Source of the DNA: Ascaris suum
Lineage: Eukaryota; Nematoda; Chromadorea; Rhabditida; Ascarididae
NCBI GenBank assembly: GCA_013433145.1
Contig: CM024169.1
Span: forward strand, 6,612,501 to 6,676,500
DNA length: 64,000 nucleotides
Reading direction: 5' to 3'
Shown: in pieces, positions 33,358-46,062 of the stretch
How positions within the stretch are numbered: the stretch's first letter is position 1
How the letters are laid out: the number at the start of each line of letters is the position of its first letter
Translations under genes and position numbers: made by a program
Notes under the pieces: generated by a model
The model's input: only the letters and a program-made list of their open reading frames with translations
What the model was told of the DNA's origin: nothing
Databases searched by the model: none

Positions 33358-33582
33358 GATTCGTTTTATGCGCCAAATATGCTGTTAAAATGCCTCAGTT
33401 TGTTTATTTTCTTCTCCCAATCACCTTTTTGTATTTTCCGATTAATTGCGAAGCCACACTTTTCATTCCCTCATGGCGTCTTTGAGGATCATTATACGTT
33501 GTTGTTACTGCTTAGACCACTTCCCAAAAGAAAGCATAGTTTACCTAGAGCAATTTATTTCCTTTCGACACCACAGCTTTGA
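33358..33582 (+). CDS. Candidate terminal exon, 74 aa
   Basis: The acceptor atttacatcttgcag is followed in phase 0 by 74 codons and TGA. The peptide is hydrophobic and Phe/Leu-rich in its middle (FSQSPFCIFRLIAKPHFSFP). Pyrimidine-rich DNA favours open frames, so support is mainly the acceptor. It overlaps the minus-strand candidate 33555-33755 at its 3' end. Confidence 0.25.
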   Translation, partial: DSFYAPNMLLKCLSLFIFFSQSPFCIFRLIAKPHFSFPHGVFEDHYTLLLLLRPLPKRKHSLPRAIYFLSTPQL

Positions 33583-33755
33583 GCATCTCTAGAAAAAGAA
33601 GAAATGACCGCTAAGATGAACATAGTATGTCTATGTGACATGTTCGTTGCAATATGCGTTGCTAAAGGAATTGATGGGCGCTGGTCAGCGTAATGTGACT
33701 CAATAAAAGTGGCATTAAATTCAATATCAGAGCCCATTTGGCTGATCTTTAGCAT
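33555..33755 (-). CDS. Candidate ORF, 66 aa
   Basis: Minus-strand ATG (gatcaATGC) opens 66 codons to TAA. The sequence is polar and well mixed (MLKISQMGSDIEFNATFIES; ends RDAQSCGVERK). One N-glycosylation-type NAT site. No domain recognised. Confidence 0.32.
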   Translation of the reverse strand: MLKISQMGSDIEFNATFIESHYADQRPSIPLATHIATNMSHRHTMFILAVISSFSRDAQSCGVERK

Positions 33756-35180
33756 TGATCAAATAATCTATCAATATTCATGCATAATAAATATGCGAAC
33801 TCCTACCTTTACTCATTTAGTTCGTCATTAATTCATATTCGATAAGCTTGCGAGCTTTTCTATTATATAGTAGTTGAAATTTTTTGAGCTTGCGAAATAA
33901 TAGCTCTTCTTCTTTTATTTATTTTGCTCATTCTAGCAGTCTAGACCATCTCGCTTACGTTTTAGATGTTCTGTTCTTCCGCCCACAAAGTTCCTTCCTG
34001 TTATGTTTCAGCATATTGGAGCAAAATTTATAACTATTTATTGAGATATTCGTCCTTCTTGTTTACGCAGCTAAGAACTTGTTGAAGTTGACTTAAGAAA
34101 ATATTCACTGCAAACGTGCAACCTTCTTCAGAACCCTACGATCAACTCTTGTTCACACTGCAAATACTCTGAAGGTGTTATTGACAATGAATGCGGTCCT
34201 AATTTGCTTACTGAAGTTTTGTGGTTTGATAGGTGAAGTGCGATGTCAGAAGAAAATCTTGTCCTAGGACATTTAGAATCAGTCAGATTCTAATGCAAAA
34301 CTATTAGGTATTTTGCTACTTTAATGGATAATTTGATTGGGTAGTTAATCACCTGAGCTGAATTGCGTAAACTCTATCTTATCAACCTTCCTGTACGCTT
34401 TTTAACTGTTCGGAAAACGCACTCACTTTTACTGTAAAGATGCAGCAAGTTGGAAAAATTTAAGCGGTATTTATTAGTACCTGCTGTTCGCGCTGTTCGC
34501 GCTCCCTCATCCAGAAACTCGGTTTGTTAGCCACGTTGCGTCGGAGGCCATAAGTTCCATATTTCTTCGTGACACATTTCCACGACCACCGGTTGGCAGA
34601 CTGTGCATCTTCCGATTTACATACGTGCTGACGTGTGCATTGTGCTTCTCCGAATGCAATTTGGTAAAAACTACTGGAAATGCAAGCTGGTGTATCTAAC
34701 GCGACGTGCCATTTTTTGCATTCCTCACATCAAGGCAAGACACCTATAGATAATATGCCATATGGTAATGCACTTATATTTCACCTAACCTGGCTGATCC
34801 TACAAAACTAAAAGTAAGTTTTCTTCTTGCGTTTCTTTCGGCATGGCGTCTTCAGATGATTCTAACTCGTTCCGATGATGCTAGATCGGCTTGAATTGTG
34901 ACAGCGGTCATGCTGTGGTGTATGATAGAGTGTATTAATCCGTTCAACTTCATCACTCATGTCCCAATCGCCCTAAGAATAAATCTGTTGAGTAGACGGG
35001 TAAATAGAAATGATCGCTCGCACATAGATGCTAGGTTGTCATAATGATGTACCTTTAAAAGGAAGATGTGTGAGAATGCATGAATGCAAAAAAGCGAAAA
35101 GTGCATTAGTTCGAAGGTAGGTTTCAACAATTTGTTTTGCTGCGTATACCCAAAACGCTGAAAGAATTCGTTGTCTTCAG
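33756..35180. other. No gene seen
   Basis: A doubled ctgttcgcg occurs at about 34484-34502. No open frame over 60 codons ends in this stretch. Confidence 0.4.
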
Positions 35181-35319
35181 AGCTGTTGAAAATGTTTGGT
35201 TCAACAACGTTGCACCACTGATAACTACAGGCGAAGAATCAGCAACGAATATTTTACCCATACGCTCTATAGTATACTTGACTTCATTGGAAATAGTTCC
35301 CTTCCGACTGTCGAGATGA
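35181..35319 (+). CDS. Candidate terminal exon, 45 aa
   Basis: The acceptor attcgttgtcttcag opens 45 codons to TGA (AVENVWFNNVAPLITTGEES, then a hydrophobic Ile/Leu end). Ten bases beyond the stop a strong donor, GCAG/gtaaga (35329), closes a third frame that is also open over about 45 codons but has no acceptor. Whether this is a last exon or an internal one is open. Confidence 0.33.
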
Positions 35320-35329
35320 ATCGAAGCAG

Positions 35330-38300
35330 GTAAGAGTCTCTTTGTATATCGACGGCAGAAATCCTCTTCGAATGCTCGTAGTGTTAATGTTATCGATAGC
35401 CATGCTCAGGCGTTTACAAGATGAATTTCGAGTGTCGAAATGTACTCATTGCAAAGATGAATTAAGCTGTCTATGTTCGAGGCGCTTTCATGTCACTCTT
35501 AAAAGCGAACCTTTCTTCTGCCTCTCCTTCCGCAATCCTTCTCCTCGTTCTCCTTCCTCTCTTCTCCACCCTACTCTCTTCTTCCTCTCCCTTCCTCATA
35601 CATGATTATGATTGTTTTGTGCTAAGAACGCATCAAGTTCTCCTTACAATTCATTGCTGCTTTCTGTAACTATGATTTCTCAAACTGCCTAAAAATTCAT
35701 TTCAGATTGAAATCTCCTTGTCATAAACATTTGTTAAGCGAAAAGATGACTTCATTGTTGTCAAATGATCATAGCATTTGTGAGAAAATCGGACTGTCAC
35801 TTCGAAGATAATCATCTATATCGGCCAAAGATTGGCATTCTTTAACTCACAGCATTATAGCCCATCAGTTAATAATATCTGATCGTTTATTTAACGAATT
35901 CTGCTTACCAATACTCCACCTGCATTACTGAAATCATTTTTTAGTACTAGCTGTTTTTTACCAATGCTTCCGCTCATAACACATAGTGCCGCTTAGATTC
36001 CACTGGCGGATAGAACGATCGGACAGCTTCATATTGCAGTAAACACGTGAAGAAGAGAGCTTTCAAGGGAGAAGAATTCTGTGAAACTGAATCTTTTATT
36101 AAGTTGAAAGTTTTTTCTCATATCCTCTCCAATAGAAGAGCATTATTTTTAGTAGATTTTGATGATCGCTAATGCACTTTAATCGCCTTTTCACTTTCAT
36201 CGATCTGAGCGGAATTATATGCCGTATGATGTCATTTTATTTCACGAAAGGGAATTCGGTGTAGTGCTAAAGCGCGTGAATGGTTGCAGTTGAGGGCAGG
36301 ATTTTGAAGTGATCAGTCATTCTCCTTAACACTGCCACATTCCTCTTCTTGTATCATTTTATTTGAGAATCGAAAGTATACATAACTGCGAATGACAAGT
36401 CGAGCTTCGACCATCACTCGATGCACCCACTAAGCCTTCAAATCAGACTCGGAAATTTTCCTTTTAAAGGAAAAAAGAGGGATAAATTAAAATACTTTTC
36501 TATTCCTCTGACAAAGGTTTAAACTGAGCACTTCACAAATGATGGAGTTGTTGTTAGTGGATGCTCGCCATAACATTGCTAGAGTGCAATTTAAGAGAGC
36601 CATTTTATGGGCAAACGTTTTAAGAAACGACTGCGACATGTCATACGCTTATTCTACATATTATATAGAAGTACTGTTTTTACATTTATTTGTTTTCTTT
36701 TGGTTTGTGAATGGCGCTTCATTTTTTGCTTATTGTAACGCATACCGATTCCAATAATCGACAAAACGATGCACCCGTTTCAATGAGAACTCTGTGGAAA
36801 AGGCGTTTACAAATATAAAAAAAAGAAAACAGCGAAACGGAAGCACCATCTAAGATACATTGGGATGGCTCCAATCGAAAAGGTCCTGCTCGATCAAGAA
36901 ACCCTTTTAAGGTATTTACTGCTGAATCTAACTCGATGAAAATGGAATGAAATTTTTTTTTTTGAACTTCGGCTTCTATTCAGTTCGAGATATCTGATCG
37001 CAAATCGGTGACTATGTGCACCGCAGAGCTGATGAATCGTTTGTTTGTCTGAAACGTTCACATTAGGAAGTGGCAAGGCTACAGTCATGAAAACTATTAG
37101 CCTTATTTGTAGCTTCGCCTAGGATAGCCGGAAATGCCAGTAATCTGTGTGCGAAATTTTCTCGGATTTCTGCTGGCGGTCGATCAAATCGTAAAAAACA
37201 TTCATTATGAAACATAGCTCTACTGACGTGACACAATTCTAAAAATTTGCATATGCAAAGCACACCATGATCACGCCACACAAACACATATGCAAAATGT
37301 GCATGCAGACATGTGGGTGGGAGCGCATGCGTTTACTTGTCTCTCTTCAGTTGCGCAGCAGAAATGCACACAAATGGCAAGTGACGACCAAAAATGAAGT
37401 TTGAATCCCGCTCAGACATGGCTTAGTGCGCCTTTCTATTGATACAGTACCTAAACGAGGGACGCCAGCGTCCTGAAATTATAAAGAGCGCCCGGTCATG
37501 CAAGCTCTTCTAAATTAAACAAGAGCCCCGATAATGTGCCACTTTGCATTTTTGTGGCAGACCGGCAGTGGCTCCAGTAAAGAATTCATGAGGAAAAAAG
37601 CAACATCAATTTTCAGCCGAAGACAAAAAATTCCAAATTATGCGTAAAAATTGTGCAGATGTTCGAACGTCGGCTCCACTACATTTTCCTCATTTCATTT
37701 CTGGTTGATATGTGCATGAAGCATATTGCTCCTCGTTTTTCGTCCGTTATCGTCTGTGTCTCACACAGACCATCTACATAGCTTTCAGGTGGTGAATGAC
37801 GGATCAAGATAAAATAGCGCAAATCAACCGATTCAACGTTGACTTCACAATGCTCATATACTTAATTACGCACTTGCATATCTTATGCGCTACATGCGCT
37901 CGCGCATATTTTCTCATAGAAGCGATCAACGACGCCATTTTTCGTGTGAAATAGTTCCGCTTTTATGAATTATCCATTCCTCTTCACTATATGGTTCTAA
38001 TTCCTCTGGATAGAGCACGGATGTCCTTGGAGATATAATCTCTCTTCCGCAGAAAAATTCTTTCTCTACAAGGTGATATCACTCCTCACATAAACAAATT
38101 AGTTTCTCTCAGTAGCCTCTGACAGTCCAAGGAATATCTAGTTTTTCGAAGTGAGTGCTCCTCGAATGCACGAAAAGGTCTTCGTGCTCAAAGTGCAGCT
38201 TGGCCTATTCAATTTTACATTTTATGCAAGGAATTTAGTGATTTGCTCATGTCCTCTTATATATATTGCTCGAGCATTCTTCTAATTTATGTACTCTGAT

Positions 38301-38363
38301 GCGTGAGAATAGCGTCCTTATGACGCAAGGTGAACCGCCTATCAGTGCATTACACTTCTGCAG
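35330..38363. other. Gene-poor stretch with pyrimidine run
   Basis: A CT-rich run at about 35517-35600. An A/T homopolymer near 36950. Frames at 36539-37287 (64-74 codons, both strands) have no splice support. Confidence 0.4.
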
Positions 38364-38467
38364 AGATGTTTGCATTTATACTTGCGATTATCAGACAAAA
38401 CAATTTGTTGTTCACCAGTGCACACCTGGCCGCCCATTAATTCGTAGAATGGAGGCCGATTATTGCA
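38364..38467 (+). CDS. Candidate internal exon, Cys-patterned
   Basis: The acceptor attacacttctgcag and the donor TGCA/gtgagt bound 104 bases with one open frame (DVCIYTCDYQTKQFVVHQCT; ends EADYC). Cysteines lie C-x3-C-x10-C-x15-C with no other disulphide-free clues, consistent with an extracellular domain. The frame is also open upstream to 38266 and downstream to TGA at 38484. Both splice sites are good, which is rare in this window. Family unknown. Confidence 0.38.
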
Positions 38468-38567
38468 GTGAGTCTCTGTATTGATCGCCTTCATATCGAC
38501 GCTCAAGCGCCAATGCTATCACGACGGGTTGTGCCCAAGTGCTGAAAGGCAGGTAGTGATGTCTTGA

Positions 38568-38915
38568 ATAAAGATATCGCAACCTTATGTCAACAGCAGC
38601 AAACTGTTGCCCACTGTCTGCGTAATCACCTATTTCTTTGTGGTAATCGCCTGCTTCATGAAAAAAGGCGTCGTAAGCTGTTCAATAATGCAATTTATTC
38701 GTCCAATTTTAGCCGTATGTACGCTAGCTGTAATCTTCCTCATAAACGCATCTCTCCAAGCATACCGAGAAGTGTACCGAGTGAGAGTCTTACTATTAAG
38801 AAAGACAATTTTAAACATATTTTGCCGACCCCTTCGTAACAATTTTCGCCACTTAACGTGCAAAACTTTTGCGCGCATTTGTTTGCCTACGAGTGCGCGA
38901 AAGCGCATCTTTTGA
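38568..38915 (+). CDS. Candidate membrane-protein exon, two TM-like segments
   Basis: Plus frame open for 115 codons to TGA. Hydrophobic stretches VCVITYFFVVIACF and IRPILAVCTLAVIFLI are separated by a short basic loop and followed by a very basic tail. This could be part of a multi-pass receptor, but no receptor motif is seen. Two other frames over the same bases are also long: plus 38564-38839 and minus 38630-38941 (103 codons, basic). I favour the hydrophobic frame for its C-rich third positions. A donor-like ACCGA/gtgaga lies near 38779. Confidence 0.33.
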   Translation: MKISQPYVNSSKLLPTVCVITYFFVVIACFMKKGVVSCSIMQFIRPILAVCTLAVIFLINASLQAYREVYRVRVLLLRKTILNIFCRPLRNNFRHLTCKTFARICLPTSARKRIF

Positions 38916-38981
38916 AGGATAATAACATCTACTTCTGCCACTTCTCACCTTAGGAATAAATAAACAACCAACCATCTTTAT

Positions 38982-39325
38982 TCATTTAAATGATGGAATA
39001 TCTTGGCAAATGAGCAAGATTTGAAAAAAGCTTTTAAGTTTTGAGTGAGTAGGACGGTTTTGTATAGTTGCTGCCGAAGAAATCCGTTTTCTTGCCTCGG
39101 GCAGTCGCACTGTCACAGCTTTACGCCCACTGAACGTCACGAGCTTGTAAACATGCAGAGAAGTATGCCAATTAGCATAATTTGCACACGACAACCCGTC
39201 CACTCAATCGTCAGTTCTACTGGCCACTGTTGATGATGTGACGCAACTTGCTCACAGATTTCTGCACAATCAATGAAACCTTCACCTTTCCATATTACTA
39301 TCATCAAGCACGCCCGCAGATGCAA
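38982..39325 (-). CDS. Candidate coding stretch split by a frame change
   Basis: Minus strand. 39325-39137 reads WKGEGFIDCAEICEQVASHH. The next frame, 39203-38982, reads KLVTFSGRKAVTVRLPEARK and ends with TGA. They overlap in 39137-39203 and one frame change there would give about 110 continuous residues. This may be a pseudogene, an assembly error or an exon joint without clear splice sites. A weaker plus frame (39045-39233) overlaps. Confidence 0.32.
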
Positions 39326-39439
39326 GCATTCATATACGCATCACCCGCTGTCATAGACGTTCTACTTTTCCCAGCCAGGCCTTTAGCCAAACTTTCTGCC
39401 AGCCACCTGTTAGGTCTTACTGATTCATACTTGTATTAA

Positions 39440-40086
39440 ATTCGTACTTGCGATTGGAGACTTGTCCCTATCTTGTCTACCGACCTCCATTTATAAAGGT
39501 GATGCCTTATGAGAAACCTCAATTTGCAATCTACCCGGTGATACTGCACCAGAAAATGCGCAAAACCATGTCTTCATATCTTAACTGACATGACTATCTG
39601 TATGAATTTTCTGCAAAGCTTATTTTCCATTGCTGGACTGGTGAAAGATGAAAATCCGAGTAAATCCACTTTATTTTCTCGGTGTTACCCCAGTTTTGCA
39701 CACTTCTTTTTCAGGGAGGTGATCAACGTGAACTGAGATGTAGATCGTCCTGCCAGAATCTAAGAAAATCTAAAAGTAGTGTTTCAGTTGTTATTTAGAT
39801 GAAAATTCCCCAACAGGCAGACAAACGCTCAGGTTAACCACGCATGTGCGTTATTGCCATAATGCGCCATTGCAAAAGATCGCTGTAAAACCTCTTTTCC
39901 AGAATGAGCAAACTTCATACTAAATATGCCATAAATCTGATGGTGGCGAAGGTTTGCACATGTGTGGTTACAATGAAATTGATGTGAAAACAGTAAGCTG
40001 CTATAGTTTTGGTGGACATGATTAACACCAAATTTAGGTGAAGAGACTAAATTGGAGGTGATCTGCCTTTTGTGGACAAATTGGCG
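39440..40086. other. No gene seen
   Basis: No long frame on either strand. A minus-strand frame at 40087-40284 (polar N-terminal half) just beyond it has no ATG of its own and no clear acceptor. Confidence 0.4.
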
Positions 40087-40385
40087 TTAGCAGCATGCAC
40101 AAATAGGATGTCTGTTTGCTTCACTCATAAAGTTATCATATATAGATATGGCAAGCAGGTGCGTATGTGCAAATGTAACTTGAAATGATAGAGCAATCTG
40201 AGTGACATTAGCAGTGAATGTCGATGTCCCTTTGTTAATACGGAAACTAAAATGAGCTTTATTCTGTCGATCATTCCTACTCAACAGTGCAATGGGTCGT
40301 ACTCATGAAATTATATTCAGTGTCTTATTTCAAACAAATTTCCATAGTGTGTCGTTCTTAAGAACTTTCGCTCGGGCTTATCTAA

Positions 40386-40536
<151 letters not shown>

Positions 40537-41100
40537 GCGTGCCTCTGCAGTAGTCTTAGCTAAAGCCAAAGGTGCGATTTTCATGGACATAAACTACACC
40601 ACAAGATAATCCTCTATATTAACCTTTAAGTTTTCAACCTCAGCAAGACTTCTGAAAGCTATTAAAGCTATTAGGTGGAGAAGATGACAAAGGAGTTCGC
40701 GCGACAGCCTTTCTGCTTTCCACTTACCAAAACTGCCATCTGTATTAAAAAGTGCGAAAATGCAATTACATATCGAACAACCCAGCCTCAAAAAAAGCTT
40801 CGCACTATCCTCAGTGGTGCAAAATGCATTTCCTCTAGCTGCAAAATGTGTGCTGATTTTTTCCGCACATCTCTCTTCTAGAAACTCATGGACCAGACTA
40901 GTAGCTGTCTGTGTGGGAGGGCTGTCACAGCGTGGATCGGTATGGATTTATCTGTAAGAAGATGTCTTTCACTCCATCCTTCAGCACCAGTTTTTACAAC
41001 TTTTATTTGAATGATTGACTTTAAACAACCTTACACAGTCCGAAATGCAAGTACCTGCAAATCCAAAATATGTGCCAAGGGTTTCTTTAGTATTTTGCAG

Positions 41101-41348
41101 CTCGTTGGGTGGGAAAAGCGAACTGTTTGAAAAAAAAGTTCGGTCGAAATATTTGTGTATTATTGGGCATGTTGCAGTGTTTGATGGCAGTTCACAAAAT
41201 GTTTATGGAGGAGCGAATAGCAAAAACTAATATCATGTCAACACATCCGATACAACTTCGATCTGCTTCATTTTTACTCATGAATACAAAACGCTTCTTT
41301 GGTAACAGTAATTGTGAGCTTAATTCAACCATCTTTCGAGCGAAGAAG
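41101..41348 (+). CDS. Candidate internal exon, 82 codons
   Basis: The acceptor ctttagtattttgcag and the donor AAG/gtgttt bound 248 bases with an open frame (CLKKKFGRNICVLLGMLQCL; later HPIQLRSASFLLMNTKRFFG). The start is basic, the middle hydrophobic. Another frame from the same acceptor is open for 43 codons to a stop and is also plausible (begins SLGGKSELFEKK). The longer one also runs unspliced to TGA at 41363. No family recognised. Confidence 0.33.
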
Positions 41349-41644
41349 GTGTTTTCACCTTGAGCCGGTTATTCTTTCCCATCAATATACATATGCGTTT
41401 GTTCTCCTTGATGGCGGCAATGAAATCATCGAAATTTGAGTCCATTCATTCAAAATTATTGACTCTTTGTTTACTACGACCATTATCCATCCGCTTCTTT
41501 ACGTTTTTGCAAAACCTTTTACGGTGGTGTCGTGACTCTGTAGTTGTGCGAGTACGTCTGTATGAATATATGATCGCTATTTTCGACTCGTGAACCTTAG
41601 AGCTGCTGTAATGAACTAGGATAGTTGAACCTTTCACTATATGA

Positions 41645-41980
41645 TGGCTCAGTGTGCTCAATTTCATCACTGTTTATTTCGATTTTGACAAACTGTTGAC
41701 GTTTAAGCCATACAAAAGCAGGAAGCTAGATTTGCTTCACGCTCAATCGGATGTGTTCATAAACGAATCGCTTGTCTGCGCACAACCGATCAGTTATGCA
41801 GAAAAACACATTATTAAGCATCGTTTACTGTTTTTGAATATTCGAGGTGGTCGGTTGTCTGGTAATAGTAGAAGACTGATTATCTGCAGTATTCGGTGGG
41901 CTAGTCGTAGTAAAAATGTGAATATGTGCGCTAAATGTAGGAAAACAGAGGAAGTGCCTGTATCACTGATACACCTTTGA
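41645..41980 (+). CDS. Candidate exon/ORF, 111 codons
   Basis: Open from after TGA to TGA. The N-terminal half is mixed (KPYKSRKLDLLHAQSDVFIN), and the C-terminal part is basic with a C-x2-C pair (NMCAKCRKTEEVPV). No ATG near the start; acceptor weak. It lies 0.3 kb downstream of 41101-41348 but phases do not match directly. Minus-strand frames (41446-41670, 41794-42003) overlap both ends. Confidence 0.3.
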   Translation, partial: WLSVLNFITVYFDFDKLLTFKPYKSRKLDLLHAQSDVFINESLVCAQPISYAEKHIIKHRLLFLNIRGGRLSGNSRRLIICSIRWASRSKNVNMCAKCRKTEEVPVSLIHL

Positions 41981-42623
41981 TATCTTCTCCGAAATTCAAC
42001 CACGTTCCCCTCAGAACATACAAAGTTGCATTTATTACAGCTTTTTTCACGTGAATGGGAGAACTTTTTTCATCGTGTTTGAAGAAATGTTTGACTTTCT
42101 TGCACGAAATTCGGTGCGTTTGGCGCGTTGTTAACCGCATCCCTTAACAACTTCATTTTACGTCTCTTCTTATTCGTCAATTATATGAATGAACTTCTTA
42201 TACATTTGACCTTTGATATAGTTGGAAAGCCGTTCATTGCTGTTAGTGTTCAGGATAACGGGATAACGATGTCCTCGCACCTATAGTTGGCGCAGTCGTT
42301 TTTGAGTTGTAATGTCCCATTATGAAGCATTATGCACTTTATGAGGCTTCACGTTTTGTGGCTTGATGGATCTAGTGCTCAGTTCTTTCACTGTTTATGC
42401 CAGTCCCTCAGTCCGATATACAGAGAATGCTTTCTTCGTTATGTAATATGCTGGATTCGTTCTCTTTGCGAGTATATGTTTCGCAGCAGCTTTTTAGAAG
42501 ACGAGATGCTCCGTTAGCTTAGGCCGTTTGGCATCGTTTTCTACACCTAGTGACCTAGTGTTAATGACAAATACAGCATTGCTTCAAATTTTAATGCGCA
42601 AGGAATAAACCAAATTGAACAAG

Positions 42624-42887
42624 CTAATAAATAATACGGACAATATAAACTGAAGTAGGACTTGAAGATAAAACCAAAACGGAGTCAGAGCGACAACGAT
42701 GATGAAGAAGTGCAAACAGTAACATTAGGGGAAAGTGATGAAAATCGAAACTTGCTAAGAGATATAAGTAATGAATGCAGTAAACCTTTGTTTGGTTCTT
42801 GTAAGAGTCAGGAGGTTTGTAACACTCAAACTTGTCAATGAAGGCATATGAGTTTGATGTAGTGGGTGGAGAGCTTTCTGAGCTCAT
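42624..42887 (-). CDS. Candidate coding stretch, strand ambiguous
   Basis: On the minus strand an ATG (caacaaATGA) opens 87 codons. The first 34 are convincing (MSSESSPPTTSNSYAFIDKF), and a donor-like AAAG/gtttac follows. On the plus strand 42659-42841 is open for 60 acidic codons (SDNDDEEVQTVTLGESDENR) to TGA, with an internal donor TT/gtaaga at 42800-42801. Only one can be right. The minus ATG has the better context, while the plus frame has the more coding-like composition. Confidence 0.3.
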   Translation of the reverse strand: MSSESSPPTTSNSYAFIDKFECYKPPDSYKNQTKVYCIHYLYLLASFDFHHFPLMLLFALLHHRCRSDSVLVLSSSPTSVYIVRIIY

Positions 42888-42954
42888 TTGTTGCTATTTC
42901 TTTACCATTCATTGTTCACGCTCCAAAAAGTAAGCTTTTTCAACACAAAACAAA

Positions 42955-43215
42955 ATGAAAAAACGGATAAGGGAAATTGTCGCGATGTACTCCTTTTTAA
43001 TCGCCTCCATCAACGAAATCACTTTATCATTTGCCTACAAAGCCATTCTTGTGGCTGATCGGTTAATTGCTCCTTATTTTTTAGGGGTTTTAACCAGAAA
43101 TCAAAAAAACTTGTTTATTGATATAATAACCGATCCGACCGCTTATTGCTTTGCTGCCAGTGCCGGCATAAAAGCTCAGTTGCATCCACACCTCCGTCTC
43201 CATTTCAAAATCTGA
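42955..43215 (+). CDS. Candidate ORF, 86 aa
   Basis: ATG in a very good context (aaaacaaaATGA) starts 86 codons to TGA. The sequence has a basic start and a hydrophobic first half (EITLSFAYKAILVADRLIAP), then a mixed end with two cysteine-free helices likely. No splice signals are needed. No family recognised. It could be an intact single-exon small protein, or a first exon ending at an unseen donor. Confidence 0.33.
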   Translation: MKKRIREIVAMYSFLIASINEITLSFAYKAILVADRLIAPYFLGVLTRNQKNLFIDIITDPTAYCFAASAGIKAQLHPHLRLHFKI

Positions 43216-43383
43216 ACAATATATGGAACTACTGCTTGGTTAAGACCGAATTTTGCACGAGCTGAGCTGCTCCCATTTTGCTCAAGAGATCAGAACTGAC
43301 ACACACTTGCTCTAACTTCCGCCTAGTGGTACCGTCAGTGCGGCAGGAACCACTCACTGACTAGCCGTGGCCGAATTGTCCTT

Positions 43384-43650
43384 CTAAGGTTCCTCAAGGT
43401 TTGACGAATTCACACTTTTACACCGATGGTCTATGGGTACTTCCGTAAAGTAGTTTTGGGGAAAACGATTTACGAGAGATTCTTTTAATGCATCGGCAGC
43501 ACCAATAATCGCGCCGATACCGATTGAAGGCGCTCGTTGTGCGCATACGCACAATTCTACACAACAAGTTAATGTTAATAATTTCACGTGGAATTACTGC
43601 AGACGAATTTTTATCTCTATAAGAAATCGTACGAAAAGCTTGGAAGACCG
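43384..43650 (-). CDS. Coding-like island open on both strands
   Basis: G+C rises locally. Minus frame 43587-43384 reads KLLTLTCCVELCVCAQRAPS, then IGIGAIIGAADALKESL, and would suit a secreted protein with a leader, though its start is GTG. A second minus frame is also open. Plus frame about 43453-43650 contains several N-glycosylation-type sites (NAS, NST, NFT, NRT) and ends TAA. The strand cannot be decided by eye. Confidence 0.28.
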
Positions 43651-44267
43651 CTAATATGACATGTTCTTGTTCACGGATTTGCCGCAGGTTATTATAACAG
43701 TTGATGGGTGGGATTTTTTGGAACTGAAATTAAACAATTTCTTGGCGTCAACGTCAAGTTCTCTAATCCAGCTAATCAGTGACATATTTCTCCATTTAAC
43801 CGCAAAAACAGATAATTCTTCTGCTTTCGCGAACAGTTGATAAACATTTTGCGTTGCTTCGTGCGTATCAACTTGTTATTACATTTCGATGACGCAACGG
43901 GCATGCATGGACAGATGCGCCACATTGGCCAGATGCCTTGATGCAATTTTCTCGCTTAATGCTGCGTTCAAATGAGCGCTATTTGTTTTTCTGCGTTTTT
44001 TCTGAAGGCTGATGTAGCCGAAAATCATGTGAACAATTCCGAGTGAATTCAAAGAAAAACTAGTGTTCATATTGATGTTTGGAGCATCGAAAATCGGTTA
44101 ACATGATTTTTGAAAGCGTTGAAGTGAGGAATATTTGAGCGGAACTGGAATCCCTACTAAAATTGGGGACTGCGCATCGAGGCATCTTGGAATTTACTCA
44201 GCCCTATCCGAGTTTCGGAGCTCTGCAGTTCCATGTAAGAAAACAATAATTATTCGTTATTCTGTAA
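43651..44267. other. No gene seen
   Basis: Short frames only. Confidence 0.4.
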
Positions 44268-44330
44268 ATGTTATTGAAACGTATTAGCGGTGTTGAAGGT
44301 GCAAAGAAAGCAAGATTGCCTTTTGGGAAA
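44268..44330 (+). CDS. Candidate first coding exon, 21 codons
   Basis: ATG directly after an in-frame TAA opens 21 codons (LLKRISGVEGAKKARLPFGK) and ends GGGAAA/gtaagt, an excellent donor, phase 0. No downstream partner identified. Confidence 0.28.
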
Positions 44331-44920
44331 GTAAGTGAAAAACATAATCGCGTGAACCACATTCAAATATTCAGCTGCTTTCTATGTCGAATATTGAAGG
44401 CGGAAATTTGCTCACATTTCATGAAAGGATGTTGTCGACGTAATAGCCAGAACTTGCTGCGCTCCTAATTGAACCAATAAGGGTGTGGTAATTCTCGGCG
44501 GAGTCCTCTTGCTATCCTCGTCATTTGCATTCTTTCACACTCACCTCCTATACGCATTCAATTGCACACTGTACTTTTATTTGTCGTTACCTCCATTACT
44601 CATTTATATATCACTGCAAATGCAGAATAGCTTTTGTTGATCGCTGGTGCAAAGGACAGCGCAAATGTCCATTCCTTCATTCCATGTATAACAGACTTTT
44701 CAGAAACATATATCCGCCTCTTGCTATAATGCATACAATTATAGCCTCCTGATATTCGAATGACTGTTAATGATCTACATTTCAATAACAGTCGCCGAAA
44801 ATGTTTTCGCTGGCTCCGCATCCACATCAACTGTTGCATAATCAACGTCGGTCGAAAACGCTGGTGAAGATGCATAAATTTGATGAACATAAGCACTTCT
44901 CCTAACTTTTAGATTCTACA

Positions 44921-44990
44921 ATCTGCAGCTGGGCTCGTCTCATCTGCAGCTGGGCTCGTCTCATCTGCAGCTCGTCTCATCTGATCTGAG
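44921..44990 (+). repeat. 21-bp tandem repeat
   Basis: ATCTGCAGCTGGGCTCGTCTC occurs exactly at 44921-44941 and 44942-44962. A third copy from 44963 lacks TGGG, then a short ATCTG remnant follows. Confidence 0.95.

Positions 44991-46062
<1,072 letters not shown>

Noticed and set aside
37990..38010. tRNA B-box-like GGTTCTAATTCC
   Set aside because: No matching A box or cloverleaf upstream.
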